From the NCBI RefSeq assembly GCF_006494715.1, contig NZ_CP041151.1, positions 3,534,001 to 3,598,000 of the forward strand: 64,000 nt of DNA. Reading direction: 5' to 3'. This DNA is from Shewanella sp. SNU WT4 (GTDB lineage: Bacteria; Pseudomonadota; Gammaproteobacteria; Enterobacterales; Shewanellaceae). Positions 19,991 through 30,300 of this stretch are shown one piece after another (position 1 is the first letter of the stretch; every line of letters begins with the position of its first letter). The notes beneath the pieces are model-generated. The model saw only the letters and a list, made by a program, of their open reading frames with translations, did not search any database and had not been told where the DNA came from. Position numbers and translations under genes: made by a program.

Positions 19991-20719
19991 TTACTGAGAG
20001 CGCATGTCTAACATTTTCTTTAAATCGCTCGCAGGCTGATAACCTGGGATCATGCTGCCATCGGCTAACACTATGGCTGGAGTACCGCTAACGCCTATGC
20101 TCGCACCCATTTTATATTGACCAGCAATGTCGGCATCACATTTAGCTAATGGTACTGCTTGACCATTTTGCGCGTCGCTCATGGCTTGATTCGGATTAGC
20201 CGCGCACCAGATAGAGCGCATATCATCGGCATTCTTAGATGGCACACCTTGACGTGGGAAAGCTAAATAACGCACGGTAATGCCGGCATCATTGTAGTCT
20301 TTCATCTCAGCATGCAACTTACGGCAATAGCCGCAGCTGATGTCGGTAAACACAGTCACCACATGCTTTTCGTTTTTAGCTGGAAACACTAACATCTGAT
20401 TGGTAAAGCTATTGATCATATCAAGGCGCGGACCGGCTAATGCCAACTCAGTTAAGTTTTTCATGCCTTGATCAAGATCGTAAATATTGCCGTGAAACAG
20501 CTTAGTACCATCTTCCGTGATATACACCACACCGCGATCGGTAATGGCCTGAACTAAGCCAGGTAATGGTGATTCTTGCATGCTTGCCACATCAATACTC
20601 AGGCTATCGCTCAGCTTAGTCTTGATTTTTTGCATCTGTGCATCAGTTAAATCAGCAGCTTGGGTCAATGGCGCCAGGCTCAAGGCCAACAGCAAAGAAA
20701 TGGCTCGGGTCGACTTCAT
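19991..20719 (-). CDS. dsbC: Thiol:disulfide interchange protein DsbC
   Basis: A periplasmic disulfide isomerase kept reduced by DsbD. A signal peptide of about 21 residues (LLLALSLAPLTQA) is followed by an N-terminal dimerisation domain and a thioredoxin fold with the active site Cys129-Gly-Tyr-Cys132 in the context FTDISCGYCRKLH. The cis-proline loop (SGTPAIVLADG) is also present. It lies between xerD and recJ, as in many gammaproteobacteria. Confidence 0.95.
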   Translation of the reverse strand: MKSTRAISLLLALSLAPLTQAADLTDAQMQKIKTKLSDSLSIDVASMQESPLPGLVQAITDRGVVYITEDGTKLFHGNIYDLDQGMKNLTELALAGPRLDMINSFTNQMLVFPAKNEKHVVTVFTDISCGYCRKLHAEMKDYNDAGITVRYLAFPRQGVPSKNADDMRSIWCAANPNQAMSDAQNGQAVPLAKCDADIAGQYKMGASIGVSGTPAIVLADGSMIPGYQPASDLKKMLDMRSQ

Positions 20720-20871
20720 ATCTATTCCTTGTGGGTATCGGGTCAGAGAACTACGGCACGTACTGCCTAGCTCTTCTATCTATGACCGCATAACTGCCGC
20801 AAAAGTTACACGGCAGATGAATTTAAATCAATCAGTTAGTGTTAATCAGCAGCAAGTCTGCAAGCAAACTC

Positions 20872-21789
20872 TCATCCGCGCGGATGATGTTCACTGTGTA
20901 TTTGCGCCAATCTTAATTGGGCAACATGGGTATAAATCTGAGTGGTAGATAATGATGAGTGCCCAAGCAGCAACTGTACAACCCGCAAATCCGCGCCATG
21001 ATTGAGCAAATGAGTCGCAAACGCGTGGCGCAAGGTGTGCGGTGATAATTCAGTTTGAATGTCGGCGCGCAGCGCATACAGCTTAATACGGTGCCAAAAG
21101 GTTTGGCGAGTCATCATTTGTGCCCGACTTGATGGAAACAAGACATCACTGCTTTGCCCTTTCAACAATTGGGCGCGGGCTTGCTTTAAATACAGCTCAA
21201 TGGCGGTTTGCGCCATTTCCCCTAATGGCACTAGCCTATCTTTATTGCCCTTACCTGTCACTCGCACTAAGCCTTGCCTTAGGCTCAGCATACTCATGGT
21301 TAAACTCACAAGCTCAGTTACCCGCAGACCCGTGGCATACAGTAATTCCAACATGGCAGCGTCGCGGCACTCAATGGCATCCTCAGTATTGGGCTCATTA
21401 AGCAAGCGCTCCACTTGCTGCTCACTTAAGCTGGCAGGTAAATGCTTACCTAGTTTGGGAGCATCCAATAAGGCACTGGGGTCTTCGCTGATGAGTTGAT
21501 GATTGACTAGATAACGATAATAGCGGCGCAGGCTAGATAACTGCCGAGCACTACTAGTCTTAGCAATGCCAAGCTCAGTGCGCATGGCAATAAAATCCAG
21601 CAAGGCGGCTTGAGTGGCGCTCGTTAAGCATAAATTCTGCGTAGCAAGGTAGCGCGCTAAGTGCATTAAATCAGTGCGATATGCGCTTAAGGTGTTATCA
21701 CTTAAGCCTTTTAGCGCCCACATTTCTTCAATAAAGGCATCAATCGATGTTTGACTAAGTTGTAACTGGGCAGAATTCAAATCCATCAT
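20872..21789 (-). CDS. xerD: Tyrosine recombinase XerD
   Basis: Site-specific recombinase that acts with XerC at dif to resolve chromosome dimers. The complete catalytic set is visible: Arg156 (GLRVTEL), Lys180 (GKGNKDR), His251 and Arg254 (HTLRHAFATHLL), His277 (LGHSSL) and the nucleophile Tyr286 (QIYTHV). The N-terminal SAM-like domain covers residues 12-110. At 305 residues it is normal in size. The xerD-dsbC context supports XerD rather than XerC or an integron integrase. Confidence 0.95.
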   Translation of the reverse strand: MMDLNSAQLQLSQTSIDAFIEEMWALKGLSDNTLSAYRTDLMHLARYLATQNLCLTSATQAALLDFIAMRTELGIAKTSSARQLSSLRRYYRYLVNHQLISEDPSALLDAPKLGKHLPASLSEQQVERLLNEPNTEDAIECRDAAMLELLYATGLRVTELVSLTMSMLSLRQGLVRVTGKGNKDRLVPLGEMAQTAIELYLKQARAQLLKGQSSDVLFPSSRAQMMTRQTFWHRIKLYALRADIQTELSPHTLRHAFATHLLNHGADLRVVQLLLGHSSLSTTQIYTHVAQLRLAQIHSEHHPRG

Positions 21790-21833
21790 TTACTCAAATA
21801 ACTTAAGCGCTAGCAATTTTGCGAGTCTAACAA

Positions 21834-21856
21834 AAGGGCGCGAATATCGCGCCCTT
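21834..21856 (-). terminator. Hairpin terminator of brnQ
   Basis: Nine-base GC-rich arms (AAGGGCGCG and its complement) around a five-base loop, about 38 bases after the brnQ stop, with T-richness on the minus strand side. Confidence 0.65.
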
Positions 21857-21893
21857 AATTTACTCACCGAAAAGGTGATGACTCACTCGCGTA

Positions 21894-23216
21894 TTAGTTG
21901 CTTGCTTTGGCCTTTGAGGTCAGTAAGCACAACACCACAGCCAAAATAGTAGGTAACAACCATGCCATGCTGACATCATACAAAGGTAAGAAGTTCACTA
22001 AGCTAGTATCCACGCCTGCCGCTTTAAAGCCGTCAATCAGGCCAAAAATTAAGGCTACTGACAAGACTAAACGATGAGCAAATTGTGGGCGGGCAAAACG
22101 TTCAGTCAAGAAGGTCACTAACACTAAGGCCATGGCCACAGGATAGATGCTCACTAATACTGGGATGCTGATGCTAATCAGCGCCGTCAGACCTACGTTG
22201 GCTACCAAGGCGCAAATAATACTGAAAACCACCACTAATAAGCGATAAGACAGCTTAGGTAATAGCTCATTAAAGTATTCAGCACACGCGCTCACTAAAC
22301 CTACCGCGGTAGTTAAACAAGCCAGTGTTACTACTAAGGCTAATAACGCTACTCCAACGGTGCCAAAGTGATGAGTCACATAAGCCGTTAAGATTTGACC
22401 GCCGTTAGCTGCACCTTGCGCTATATCACCAGCACTGACGCCTAAGAAGAACAAGGCGACATAAACAAAGGCTAAACCCGCAGCAGCAATTAAAGCCGCG
22501 CGCACTAAGTACAAGGTCTGGCTAGCGGTATCGACAATGCCTTTTTTACGCAAGATATCAATAATCAGCATACCGAAAATCAGTGAGGCTAAGGCGTCCA
22601 TAGTGTTATAGCCTTCTAATACCCCTTTGATTAACGGGTCAGAAGCATATTCACCTTGTGGAATACCAGGGGCCGCGCCCGCAACTAGCATCACAGAAAT
22701 CGCTAAGCCCACCAGCAGCACTAATAATACCGGCGTTAAGATTTTGCCTACGTTATCAAGTAACTTACCTGGGAACATAGACAGCAGCATAGTCACTGCG
22801 AAAAAGCCTAAGGTGTAACACAACTGCGCTTGATTTAAAGCGACACCGGCAATATTGATCATCACATCAGGGTCGCTAATAAATGGGCGCGCGCCGATTT
22901 CAAAAGCCACTAAGCCAGTACGCGGAATCGCAAATGCTGGGCCAATAATGATGTAAATGGCAACCGCTAAAGCGGTAGCGGCAAATACAGGTAACATGGC
23001 CATGATCTTACCATTGGCTCTAGCGACTGCTACCAACGCTATCAAAGGTAAGCCCACGGCTGTGATGAGAAAGCCCGCCATCGCAGAGAACATATGTTCT
23101 CCGGCCATTAAGCCTGCGAGCGGCGGAAAGATTAAGTTGCCAGCACCTAAAAAGAAGGCAAAGGTCATAAAGCCTAAACTTAAGGTGTCCATAAATGTCA
23201 GTTGTTGTTTCTGCAC
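21894..23216 (-). CDS. brnQ: Branched-chain amino acid transport system II carrier protein
   Basis: A 440-residue LIVCS-family Na+ (or H+)-coupled symporter for leucine, isoleucine and valine. About 12 hydrophobic segments are seen. The opening LSLGFMTFAFFLGAGNLIFPPLAGLMAGE is the characteristic first helix of BrnQ. It is a single gene with a long A/T-rich upstream region and a hairpin terminator. Confidence 0.93.
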   Translation of the reverse strand: MQKQQLTFMDTLSLGFMTFAFFLGAGNLIFPPLAGLMAGEHMFSAMAGFLITAVGLPLIALVAVARANGKIMAMLPVFAATALAVAIYIIIGPAFAIPRTGLVAFEIGARPFISDPDVMINIAGVALNQAQLCYTLGFFAVTMLLSMFPGKLLDNVGKILTPVLLVLLVGLAISVMLVAGAAPGIPQGEYASDPLIKGVLEGYNTMDALASLIFGMLIIDILRKKGIVDTASQTLYLVRAALIAAAGLAFVYVALFFLGVSAGDIAQGAANGGQILTAYVTHHFGTVGVALLALVVTLACLTTAVGLVSACAEYFNELLPKLSYRLLVVVFSIICALVANVGLTALISISIPVLVSIYPVAMALVLVTFLTERFARPQFAHRLVLSVALIFGLIDGFKAAGVDTSLVNFLPLYDVSMAWLLPTILAVVLCLLTSKAKASN

Positions 23217-23696
23217 AGAATGCCTCGTCTTGTTGTTATATTGTTTTTAAAACCAATTGATTATCTAGTCTTGTACCTGTAGGGAGGCATCCCTAATTTG
23301 CACGTGTAAATCAAAGTTTACAGACATCAATCTAATTATTCATTGATTATCGTTCATTTTTCAACCAAAACGAGCAATTGCTACTATATATCTTGCTATT
23401 TTTAGCCATAAAACAACCAAAACAATGCTTGTTAACTAGGTAACAAGCTTAATCTTTACCAGACTATATTAATGAAAACAAGTTTTTTACCCCGTTTGAG
23501 CACAAAAAGTAGCTTAAACCGTTTTAATTGTAAGTTAATCGTTAGTTATCCTCCTTAAAAAAGCATTAGCAACAACTAAAAAACAACATAGTGATCACAG
23601 CGCCACTCTGTGGTCTGACCAATACAGAGACTCGAATTTCTGATACACTAGCGCCGCTTGTTGAACGTTAACCCAGCCGATAGAATCCAGCCGACC
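23217..23696. other. Divergent intergenic region between brnQ and trmN6
   Basis: About 480 bases of A/T-rich DNA holding the promoters of two divergent genes. A short inverted repeat, TAGGGA-GGCA-TCCCTA, lies at 23280-23295, 64 bases upstream of the brnQ start. Another, CTCTGT...ACAGAG, lies near 23605-23629. Neither matches a regulator consensus I know. No ORF or RNA gene is recognised. Confidence 0.5.
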
Positions 23697-24422
23697 ATGC
23701 CTTTTAGTTTTAAACAATTTCATATCGATGATAGCCAATGCGGCATGCCAGTGAGTACCGATGGCGTGATCTTAGGCGCTTGGGCAGAGTTATCCCAAGC
23801 CCGCCATATTATTGATATTGGCGCTGGCAGTGGCTTATTAAGCTTAATGGCGGCGCAGCGCAGCTTGGCTCGCATCACGGCCATTGAAATTGATGCCATG
23901 GCCGCAAACGCTTGCCGCCTTAATGCTGCCAACAGCCCATGGCCTGAGCGCATTGATGTGATTGAGCAGGATGTGTGTGAGTTAGCCGCATTAACTCAGT
24001 GGCAAGCTGCCGCGGATTTCATTATTTGTAATCCGCCCTACTTTGGCTCAGGGCCGCAATCGCAAAAACCTGGGCGTTCACAAGCGCGCCATACTGATAG
24101 CCTAAGCTTTACCCAGTTGCTTAACGCCATGACGGCCTTGATGCAACCCAAAGCACAAGCGGCATTGATATTACCTGAGGCCAGCCTGAGCAATTTTTTG
24201 GCGGCCTTAAACAATTCTGACTTACAAGTATTGCGCCATCAAACCGTGCAAACTGTGGCGCACAAGCCTGTGAGTCGCCATTTATTAGCCTTAGGCTTTG
24301 AGGCTAGTGCGAATACGGCTTCCCAAGCTAAGCCATTAGCCCCCTTGTTAATCCGCACCTCAAGCCATGACTATAGTGATGAGATGCGGGCATTAACGGC
24401 AGATTTTTACTTAGGCTTTTAA
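23697..24422 (+). CDS. trmN6: tRNA1(Val) (adenine(37)-N6)-methyltransferase
   Basis: SAM-dependent enzyme (YfiC) that methylates A37 of tRNA-Val. The SAM-binding motif I is DIGAGSGLLSL at residues 40-50 and the N6-adenine catalytic motif NPPYF is at 112-116. The opening FSFKQFHIDDSQCGMPVSTDGVILGAWA is characteristic. The open frame extends to a TTG at 23658, but the ATG at 23697 gives the standard N-terminus. It precedes srmB; in E. coli the two genes are also neighbours. Confidence 0.93.
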   Translation: MPFSFKQFHIDDSQCGMPVSTDGVILGAWAELSQARHIIDIGAGSGLLSLMAAQRSLARITAIEIDAMAANACRLNAANSPWPERIDVIEQDVCELAALTQWQAAADFIICNPPYFGSGPQSQKPGRSQARHTDSLSFTQLLNAMTALMQPKAQAALILPEASLSNFLAALNNSDLQVLRHQTVQTVAHKPVSRHLLALGFEASANTASQAKPLAPLLIRTSSHDYSDEMRALTADFYLGF

Positions 24423-24551
24423 TCTTTGCCCTGTGATAAATAAGGCCGCACGAGTAACTAAATGGTACACTCTGCGACCAAGCTTAACCCGATAGCTTTA
24501 TTTCTCGGCGCTAACTATAATGCGCCCCGTATATTTTTTGAGATGCTGCGC

Positions 24552-25817
24552 ATGCAATTTGACAACTTTGATTTAGATACTGACCTGCTCGATTCCCTTA
24601 AGGCAATGGGCCATTTGACCCCAACCACTATCCAGCAGGAAGTGTTGCCTATGGCGCTGGAACAGCGCGATATTTTGGCCAGAGCGCCTACAGGTACAGG
24701 TAAAACGGCCAGTTTTCTGTTGCCAGCATTACAGCATCTCATCGACTTTCCGCGTCGCCGCCAAGGCCAAGCACGCGTATTGATTTTGACCCCAACTCGC
24801 GAGTTGGCCAGTCAAATTCATCGTTATGCTTGTCACTTAGCCACAGATTTAGGCCTAAATATCGGCATCATTACTGGCGGCCTGCCTTATGGCCCGCAAG
24901 AAGAGTTGCTGGCCAATAACTTAGATATTCTGGTAGCAACCCCAGGTCGCTTACTTGAGTATTTAGATAAGCGCCGCTTTACCGCTGAAGACGTTGAAAT
25001 CTTAATTATCGATGAAGCTGACCGCATGCTCGATATGGGCTTTAGCACCACAGTGAAATCCATTGCTATGGAAGCGCAAGGTCGTAAGCAGACCATGCTG
25101 TTCTCAGCAACCTTGGAAGGCTTTGGCGTTAACTCGTTTGCCCGTGAACTGTTAAATGACCCAATTTCCATTACTACCATTCCGCCTCGCAGCGAAAAGG
25201 CCAAAATCCATCAGTGGATCCACTTAGCTGACAACAAGGAGCATAAGTTTGCTCTGTTATGTCATTTGCTGCGCCAAGAAGATGCCACTAGCGTTATCGT
25301 GTTCTGTAAGACCCGTGACATAGTGCAATCTTTGGACGGTATGTTGGCGCACGAAGGCATTCCTTGTGCCTTTATGCGTGGTGATATGGAACAAAAACGT
25401 CGCTTCCAAGCCTTAAGCCGCTTTACTAAAGGTGAAGTTAAAGTCTTGCTGGCTACCGATGTTGCTGCTCGCGGTATCGATATCGACAATGTTAGTCATG
25501 TGATTAACTTTGATATGCCACGCACCGCTGACGCTTACGTACATCGTATTGGCCGTACTGGCCGTGCGGGTAACAAAGGCACTGCCATTTCATTAGTTGA
25601 AGCTCATGATATGCGCGTGTTATCTAAGATTGAGCGCTACATTGAGATGGGCCTGAAGCGCCGCTTTATTGAAGGCTTACGCCCTAACAATAAAGAAGCT
25701 AAGGTTCCGACCAAGAAGAAGCCAAAAGAAAAGGCAAAATTAGCCGCTAAAAAATCGCCAAAAGAAAAAGCGAAAATGGCCGCTAAGAAGAAGCTTAAAA
25801 AAGCTAAGAAAAGTTAA
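24552..25817 (+). CDS. srmB: ATP-dependent RNA helicase SrmB
   Basis: A DEAD-box helicase active in 50S ribosome assembly. Motifs in order: APTGTGKT (I), PTRELA (Ia), TPGR (Ib), DEAD (II, in LIIDEADRMLDMGF), SAT (III), ATDVAARGIDI (V) and HRIGRTGRAG (VI). The phrase LPALQHLIDFPRR and the FSATLEG motif are shared with E. coli SrmB. The frame opens at 24462; I start at the ATG at 24552 (MQFDNFDLD), with GAG nine bases before. The ATG at 24543 is an alternative. The C-terminal 45 residues are a Lys/Ala-rich basic tail containing two near-copies of a PKEKAK-AAKK unit. Confidence 0.92.
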   Translation: MQFDNFDLDTDLLDSLKAMGHLTPTTIQQEVLPMALEQRDILARAPTGTGKTASFLLPALQHLIDFPRRRQGQARVLILTPTRELASQIHRYACHLATDLGLNIGIITGGLPYGPQEELLANNLDILVATPGRLLEYLDKRRFTAEDVEILIIDEADRMLDMGFSTTVKSIAMEAQGRKQTMLFSATLEGFGVNSFARELLNDPISITTIPPRSEKAKIHQWIHLADNKEHKFALLCHLLRQEDATSVIVFCKTRDIVQSLDGMLAHEGIPCAFMRGDMEQKRRFQALSRFTKGEVKVLLATDVAARGIDIDNVSHVINFDMPRTADAYVHRIGRTGRAGNKGTAISLVEAHDMRVLSKIERYIEMGLKRRFIEGLRPNNKEAKVPTKKKPKEKAKLAAKKSPKEKAKMAAKKKLKKAKKS

Positions 25818-25890
25818 AAATAGCTGATTAATCTGAACTAATTCAGTATCAATCAGACTAAAGCGCAGTAACTAACCTTACTGTGACCCT

Positions 25891-25917
25891 AAAAAAGCCG
25901 CTATGCGGCTTTTTTTG
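25891..25917 (+). terminator. Terminator of srmB
   Basis: AAAAAAGCCGC-TAT-GCGGCTTTTTTT: a perfect stem with A- and T-runs, about 75 bases after the srmB stop. Confidence 0.9.
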
Positions 25918-26064
25918 TATCTCGCCATTGGCCTGCACTATTCAAGGGCGGCAATTAGCTACTTGCCATTCCCCCTCAACACTGTCATGTTTAGAAACAT
26001 TTTGGTTACAAAAACAATTTCTCCGCCTTAAATGACTCTGTTAATTTAGGCATAACGCGATCGC

Positions 26065-27375
26065 ATGGATAGAATTCACATGGCCACATTAACACTGATA
26101 TTCAGACGCTTAAGTCCATTACTCATCATTGCTTTGGCCTTTATTGGCGCGGCGTTACTTATGAGTAGCAAGCAAGAGCCTGAGAAAAAAAGCGCTGAAG
26201 CCAAACCGCCGGTCGTGACTGTTATGGCGGTTGAACCTCAAAACTTTACCTTAGATCTCAACTCTTATGGAGTTGCCTCCCCGAAAAATAAGACCCAATT
26301 GGTGAGTGAAGTCCAAGGGCGAATTTTATCCATAGCCGATGAATTTGTAGCGGGTGGCGTCGTTAAACAAGGCCAAGCCTTAGCCGTAATTGAGCCATCG
26401 GATTATCAAGCGGACCTAATGCAAGCCCAAGCAGGGTTAGCGCAGGCAGAAGCGGCGCTCAATGAAGAAATCGCCCGCGGCGCTGTCGCTAAAATAGAAT
26501 TTAAAGATTACAACAATGGCTTGCCGCCAGAACTTGGCCTGCGTATTCCGCAGCTTAAAAAAGAGCAAGCTAACGTGAAATCGGCGCAAGCCGCCTTAAA
26601 GCGCGCCGAGCGCAATCTTGAACGTACCACTATTCGAGCGCCATTTGATAGCCTAGTGCGCAGCCGCCAAGTCGACTTAGGCCAATATGTCACTATGGGA
26701 AATCTTTTAGGTGAACTCTACGACACTTCAGTGGCCGAGATTCGACTGCCATTAGCTAACGAAGAATTAGCCTATTTAGAGTCCATCGATAACCCTAATA
26801 CCCAAGTTGTGCTTAAGGCTAATCTAGCCGGTAAAACCGTGCATTGGACAGGCAAAATCGTACGCAGTGAAGGCGTTATCGATCCCAACAATCGCATGGT
26901 GTATTTAGTGGCCGAAGTCCCCGACCCTTATCAGCGTTTAAGGGACAATCAGCACGGCTTGCCGCTAAAATTTGGCACCTTTGTCAACGCTAGCATCACA
27001 GGGCGAGAAGTCGGCGGCATAGTAAAATTACCGCGCCACTTATTAAAAAATCAGACGATTGCCTTAGTCAGTAGTGATAACACCATAGAGATGCGCAGCG
27101 TCAACGTGGTGCGCCAAGATCTTGATAGCATTTATATTAAGGACAGTTTGCAGCTAGGCGATAGAGTGAGCTTAACCTTACTCAACGACATGAATACTGG
27201 CCTGTTAGTAACAGTCGCGACAGACAAGAAAGGCAAGAAAGATAAGCAACACGCTGAGGTTAGCTCTGGATCAGAATCTGACACCAAAGCCAAAGCTAAT
27301 GCGCCGGCAGAGGCTAAGTCAAAAGCCGAGTCAAACGCTACCAATATTGCCGTCGCCGTTGATAACCAAGGATAA
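26065..27375 (+). CDS. RND efflux periplasmic adaptor (membrane fusion protein)
   Basis: A 436-residue adaptor of a tripartite RND exporter. An N-terminal membrane segment (about residues 13-31) is followed by a lipoyl-like half (VSEVQGRILSIADEFVAGGVVKQGQALAVIEPSDY), a coiled-coil hairpin at about 118-195, the second half-lipoyl (TTIRAPFDSLVRSRQVDLGQYV) and beta-barrel and membrane-proximal domains. The last 50 residues are a low-complexity Lys/Ala/Glu tail, unusual for the family. Start at ATG 26065; ATG 26080 is also possible. Its stop overlaps the start of the permease gene. Substrate unknown; no outer-membrane channel gene is adjacent. Confidence 0.88.
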   Translation: MDRIHMATLTLIFRRLSPLLIIALAFIGAALLMSSKQEPEKKSAEAKPPVVTVMAVEPQNFTLDLNSYGVASPKNKTQLVSEVQGRILSIADEFVAGGVVKQGQALAVIEPSDYQADLMQAQAGLAQAEAALNEEIARGAVAKIEFKDYNNGLPPELGLRIPQLKKEQANVKSAQAALKRAERNLERTTIRAPFDSLVRSRQVDLGQYVTMGNLLGELYDTSVAEIRLPLANEELAYLESIDNPNTQVVLKANLAGKTVHWTGKIVRSEGVIDPNNRMVYLVAEVPDPYQRLRDNQHGLPLKFGTFVNASITGREVGGIVKLPRHLLKNQTIALVSSDNTIEMRSVNVVRQDLDSIYIKDSLQLGDRVSLTLLNDMNTGLLVTVATDKKGKKDKQHAEVSSGSESDTKAKANAPAEAKSKAESNATNIAVAVDNQG

Positions 27376-30300
27376 TGTCCATGCAAACTGAACCATCACA
27401 GTCAGGGATTATTGCCTGGTTTGCCAATAACAGTGTCGCGGCTAATTTACTAATGTTGGTGCTGTTACTTGGTGGCCTCATAAGTGCTGCGCTGATTAAT
27501 AAAGAGATTTTTCCAAGCTTTGATCTCAACTATTTACGGATTTCGGTGGCCTACCCAGGCGCGGCGCCGCAAGAGATTGAAGAAGGCATTACCATCAAGA
27601 TTGAAGAAGCCATTGAAGATGTCTCCGGCATCAAAAAAGTGTCATCTGTGGCCAGTGATGGCGTTGGCTCAGTCACCATAGAAGTGGATGATGGCTATGA
27701 GACTCAAGATGTACTCGATGAAGTAAAATTACGCATAGATGCGATTTCAACCTTTCCCGTCAATATTGAAAAGCCTGATATTTTTCAGATAAAACCCGAA
27801 AGCAATGTCATTTGGGTGTCTGTCTATGGCGACATGACAGACAAAGAAATGAAGGAAATGGCTAAGGTGATGCGCGATGACATTATCGCCCTGCCAGCTG
27901 TGACTCGCGCCAGTGTTGGCGGGGTGCGCGACTATGAAATTGCCATTGAGTTATCTGAAAACAAACTGCGCGAGTATGGCTTAACCTTTGCGCAAGTGGC
28001 GAGCGCAGTACAGTCTTCATCCATAGACTTACCTGGCGGCAGCATACGCGCTGAAAATGGCGACATTTTATTACGCACTAAAGGCCAAGCTTATACCGGG
28101 GAGGATTTTGCCAATATAGTCGTCAGCACACAGGCCGATGGTAGCCGCATTATGCTACCGCAAGTAGCGACTATTAAAGATGATTTTGAAGAGCGCCTCG
28201 ACTACACCCGCTTTAATGGTAAGCCTGCTGCCATCATAGAAGTCAGCAGTATTGACGATCAAAACGCCATAGATATTGCCAATCAGGTTAAGCAATACGT
28301 TGCCGATAAGAGCAAGGTATTACCTGCGCACATTAAGCTTGATACTTGGGGTGACTTAACCCATTACCTTAAGGGCCGCCTTAACATGATGCTGTCTAAC
28401 ATGTTTTATGGCGCCCTTTTAGTATTCCTGATTTTAGCCCTATTTTTAGACCTGAAACTCGCATTTTGGGTGATGATGGGCATTCCAGTATGCTTCCTTG
28501 GCACCTTACTGATCATGCCGCTGGAACCTTTTTCGTTATCGATTAACCTGCTGACCCTCTTTGCTTTTATTCTAGTGCTCGGGATAGTCGTCGATGACGC
28601 CATAGTTATAGGTGAAAGCGCCTATACCGAGATAGAACAACGCGGTCACAGCATCAATAACGTGATTGTGGGCGCCCAGAAAGTGGCCATGCCAGCCACC
28701 TTTGGAGTACTGACCACAGTCGCCGCTTTTATGCCTATGCTGCTGGTTTCAGGGCCGATGGGGATTATTTGGAAATCCATCGGCATGGTGGTTATCTTAT
28801 GTCTGCTGTTTTCATTAGTTGAATCTAAGTTTATTTTGCCGGCACACTTAGCCCATATGAAAGTCAAACCTAAGCAAGCGCCTACCAATGCCATATCTCG
28901 CGCTAAGGTCAAGTTTAATGAGCAAGTGCAGCGCTTTATTCATGTCAGCTATCGCGGCTTTTTAGAGCGCTGTATTAAGCACAGATATAACGTGATTGCC
29001 GTGTTCATTGGGGTACTCATTTTATCCATAGCGTTAGTTGCCAGTGGCAAAGTGCGCTGGGTCTTCTTCCCTGATTTACCGTCAGACTTTATCCAAGTTA
29101 ACTTACAAATGGATAATGGCAGCTCAGAGCAAAACACCTTAAACGTGGTGCAAGATATTGAAACGGCACTCTTTGCCATGAATGAAAAAATGGAGCAAGA
29201 GTACGGCTTCCCAGTACTTAAGCACACCTTTATCAATATGAGCTCGCGCACCTCGGCAATGATTTTTGCCGAATTAACTAAGGCTGAAGATCGCGACATT
29301 GATGGCGTGGCCATTGCTGCCGCTTGGCGGGCGCAGTTACCCCAGTTACCTGCGGTGAAAAAACTCGATATCGCGGCCAGCACCAATGACAGCGGTGGCG
29401 CCATTGCCTTTCGTTTGCAATCCAATGATCTCGAACAATTATCGCAAGCCGCCGCTGTGCTTAAAGCCAAATTAGCCCAGTATGAAGGCGTTTATGACAT
29501 TGCTGATGATTTCTCATCGGGCAGCCAAGAAGTACGTTTAAGTATTTTGCCGGGCGCTGAGGCCTTGGGCTTAACTTTGGCGGATTTAGCTAAACAAGTG
29601 CGTTATGGCTTTTACGGCGTTGAGGCGCAGCGGATTTTACGCAACAAAGAAGAAATCAAGGTGATGGTGCGCTACCCCAAAGAAGAGCGCAGCACCTTAG
29701 GTTACCTTGAAAACATGATGATACGCACGCCATCCGGCCTTGCTGTGCCCTTTTCCAGTGTCGCCAAAATTGAACTTGGGCAGTCGTATGCAGCCATTAA
29801 CCGAGTTGATGGCCGCCGCGCCATTACTGTGATTGCCAATGCCGACAAAAATAAAGTGGAACCCAGCAAGGTAGTTAACGAAATTCAAGAAGACTATTTG
29901 CCTGAGTTACAACAGCAATTTCCAGCTATCACCACCAGTCTCGACGGTGAAAGCTTAGAAGAACAAAATTCCATGCTGAGCTTAATGCAAGGCTTCTTCT
30001 TTGCGCTGTTTACCATTTATGCCTTAATGGCCGTGCCGCTTAAGTCCTATAGTCAGCCGCTCATCATAATGTCCGTCATTCCTTTTGGGATCATAGGCGC
30101 GCTCTTTGGCCACTTTATCTTAGGTTTATCCATGAGCGTTTTGAGCCTATGCGGCATCATTGCCTTATCTGGGGTAGTGGTGAATGATTCCTTAATCTTG
30201 GTTGATTTTGTTAACCGTGCGCGCCTTGAAGGCCAAAGCTTAAAGGATTCAGCGGTTAACGCTGGTTGCTACCGTTTTCGGGCCATCATACTCACCTCAC

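Noticed and set aside
20580..21499. Several plus-strand frames opposite dsbC and xerD
   Set aside because: All are antisense to genes with complete catalytic motifs.
28949..29470. Minus-strand 173-codon frame inside the RND permease
   Set aside because: Antisense shadow of a conserved transporter gene.
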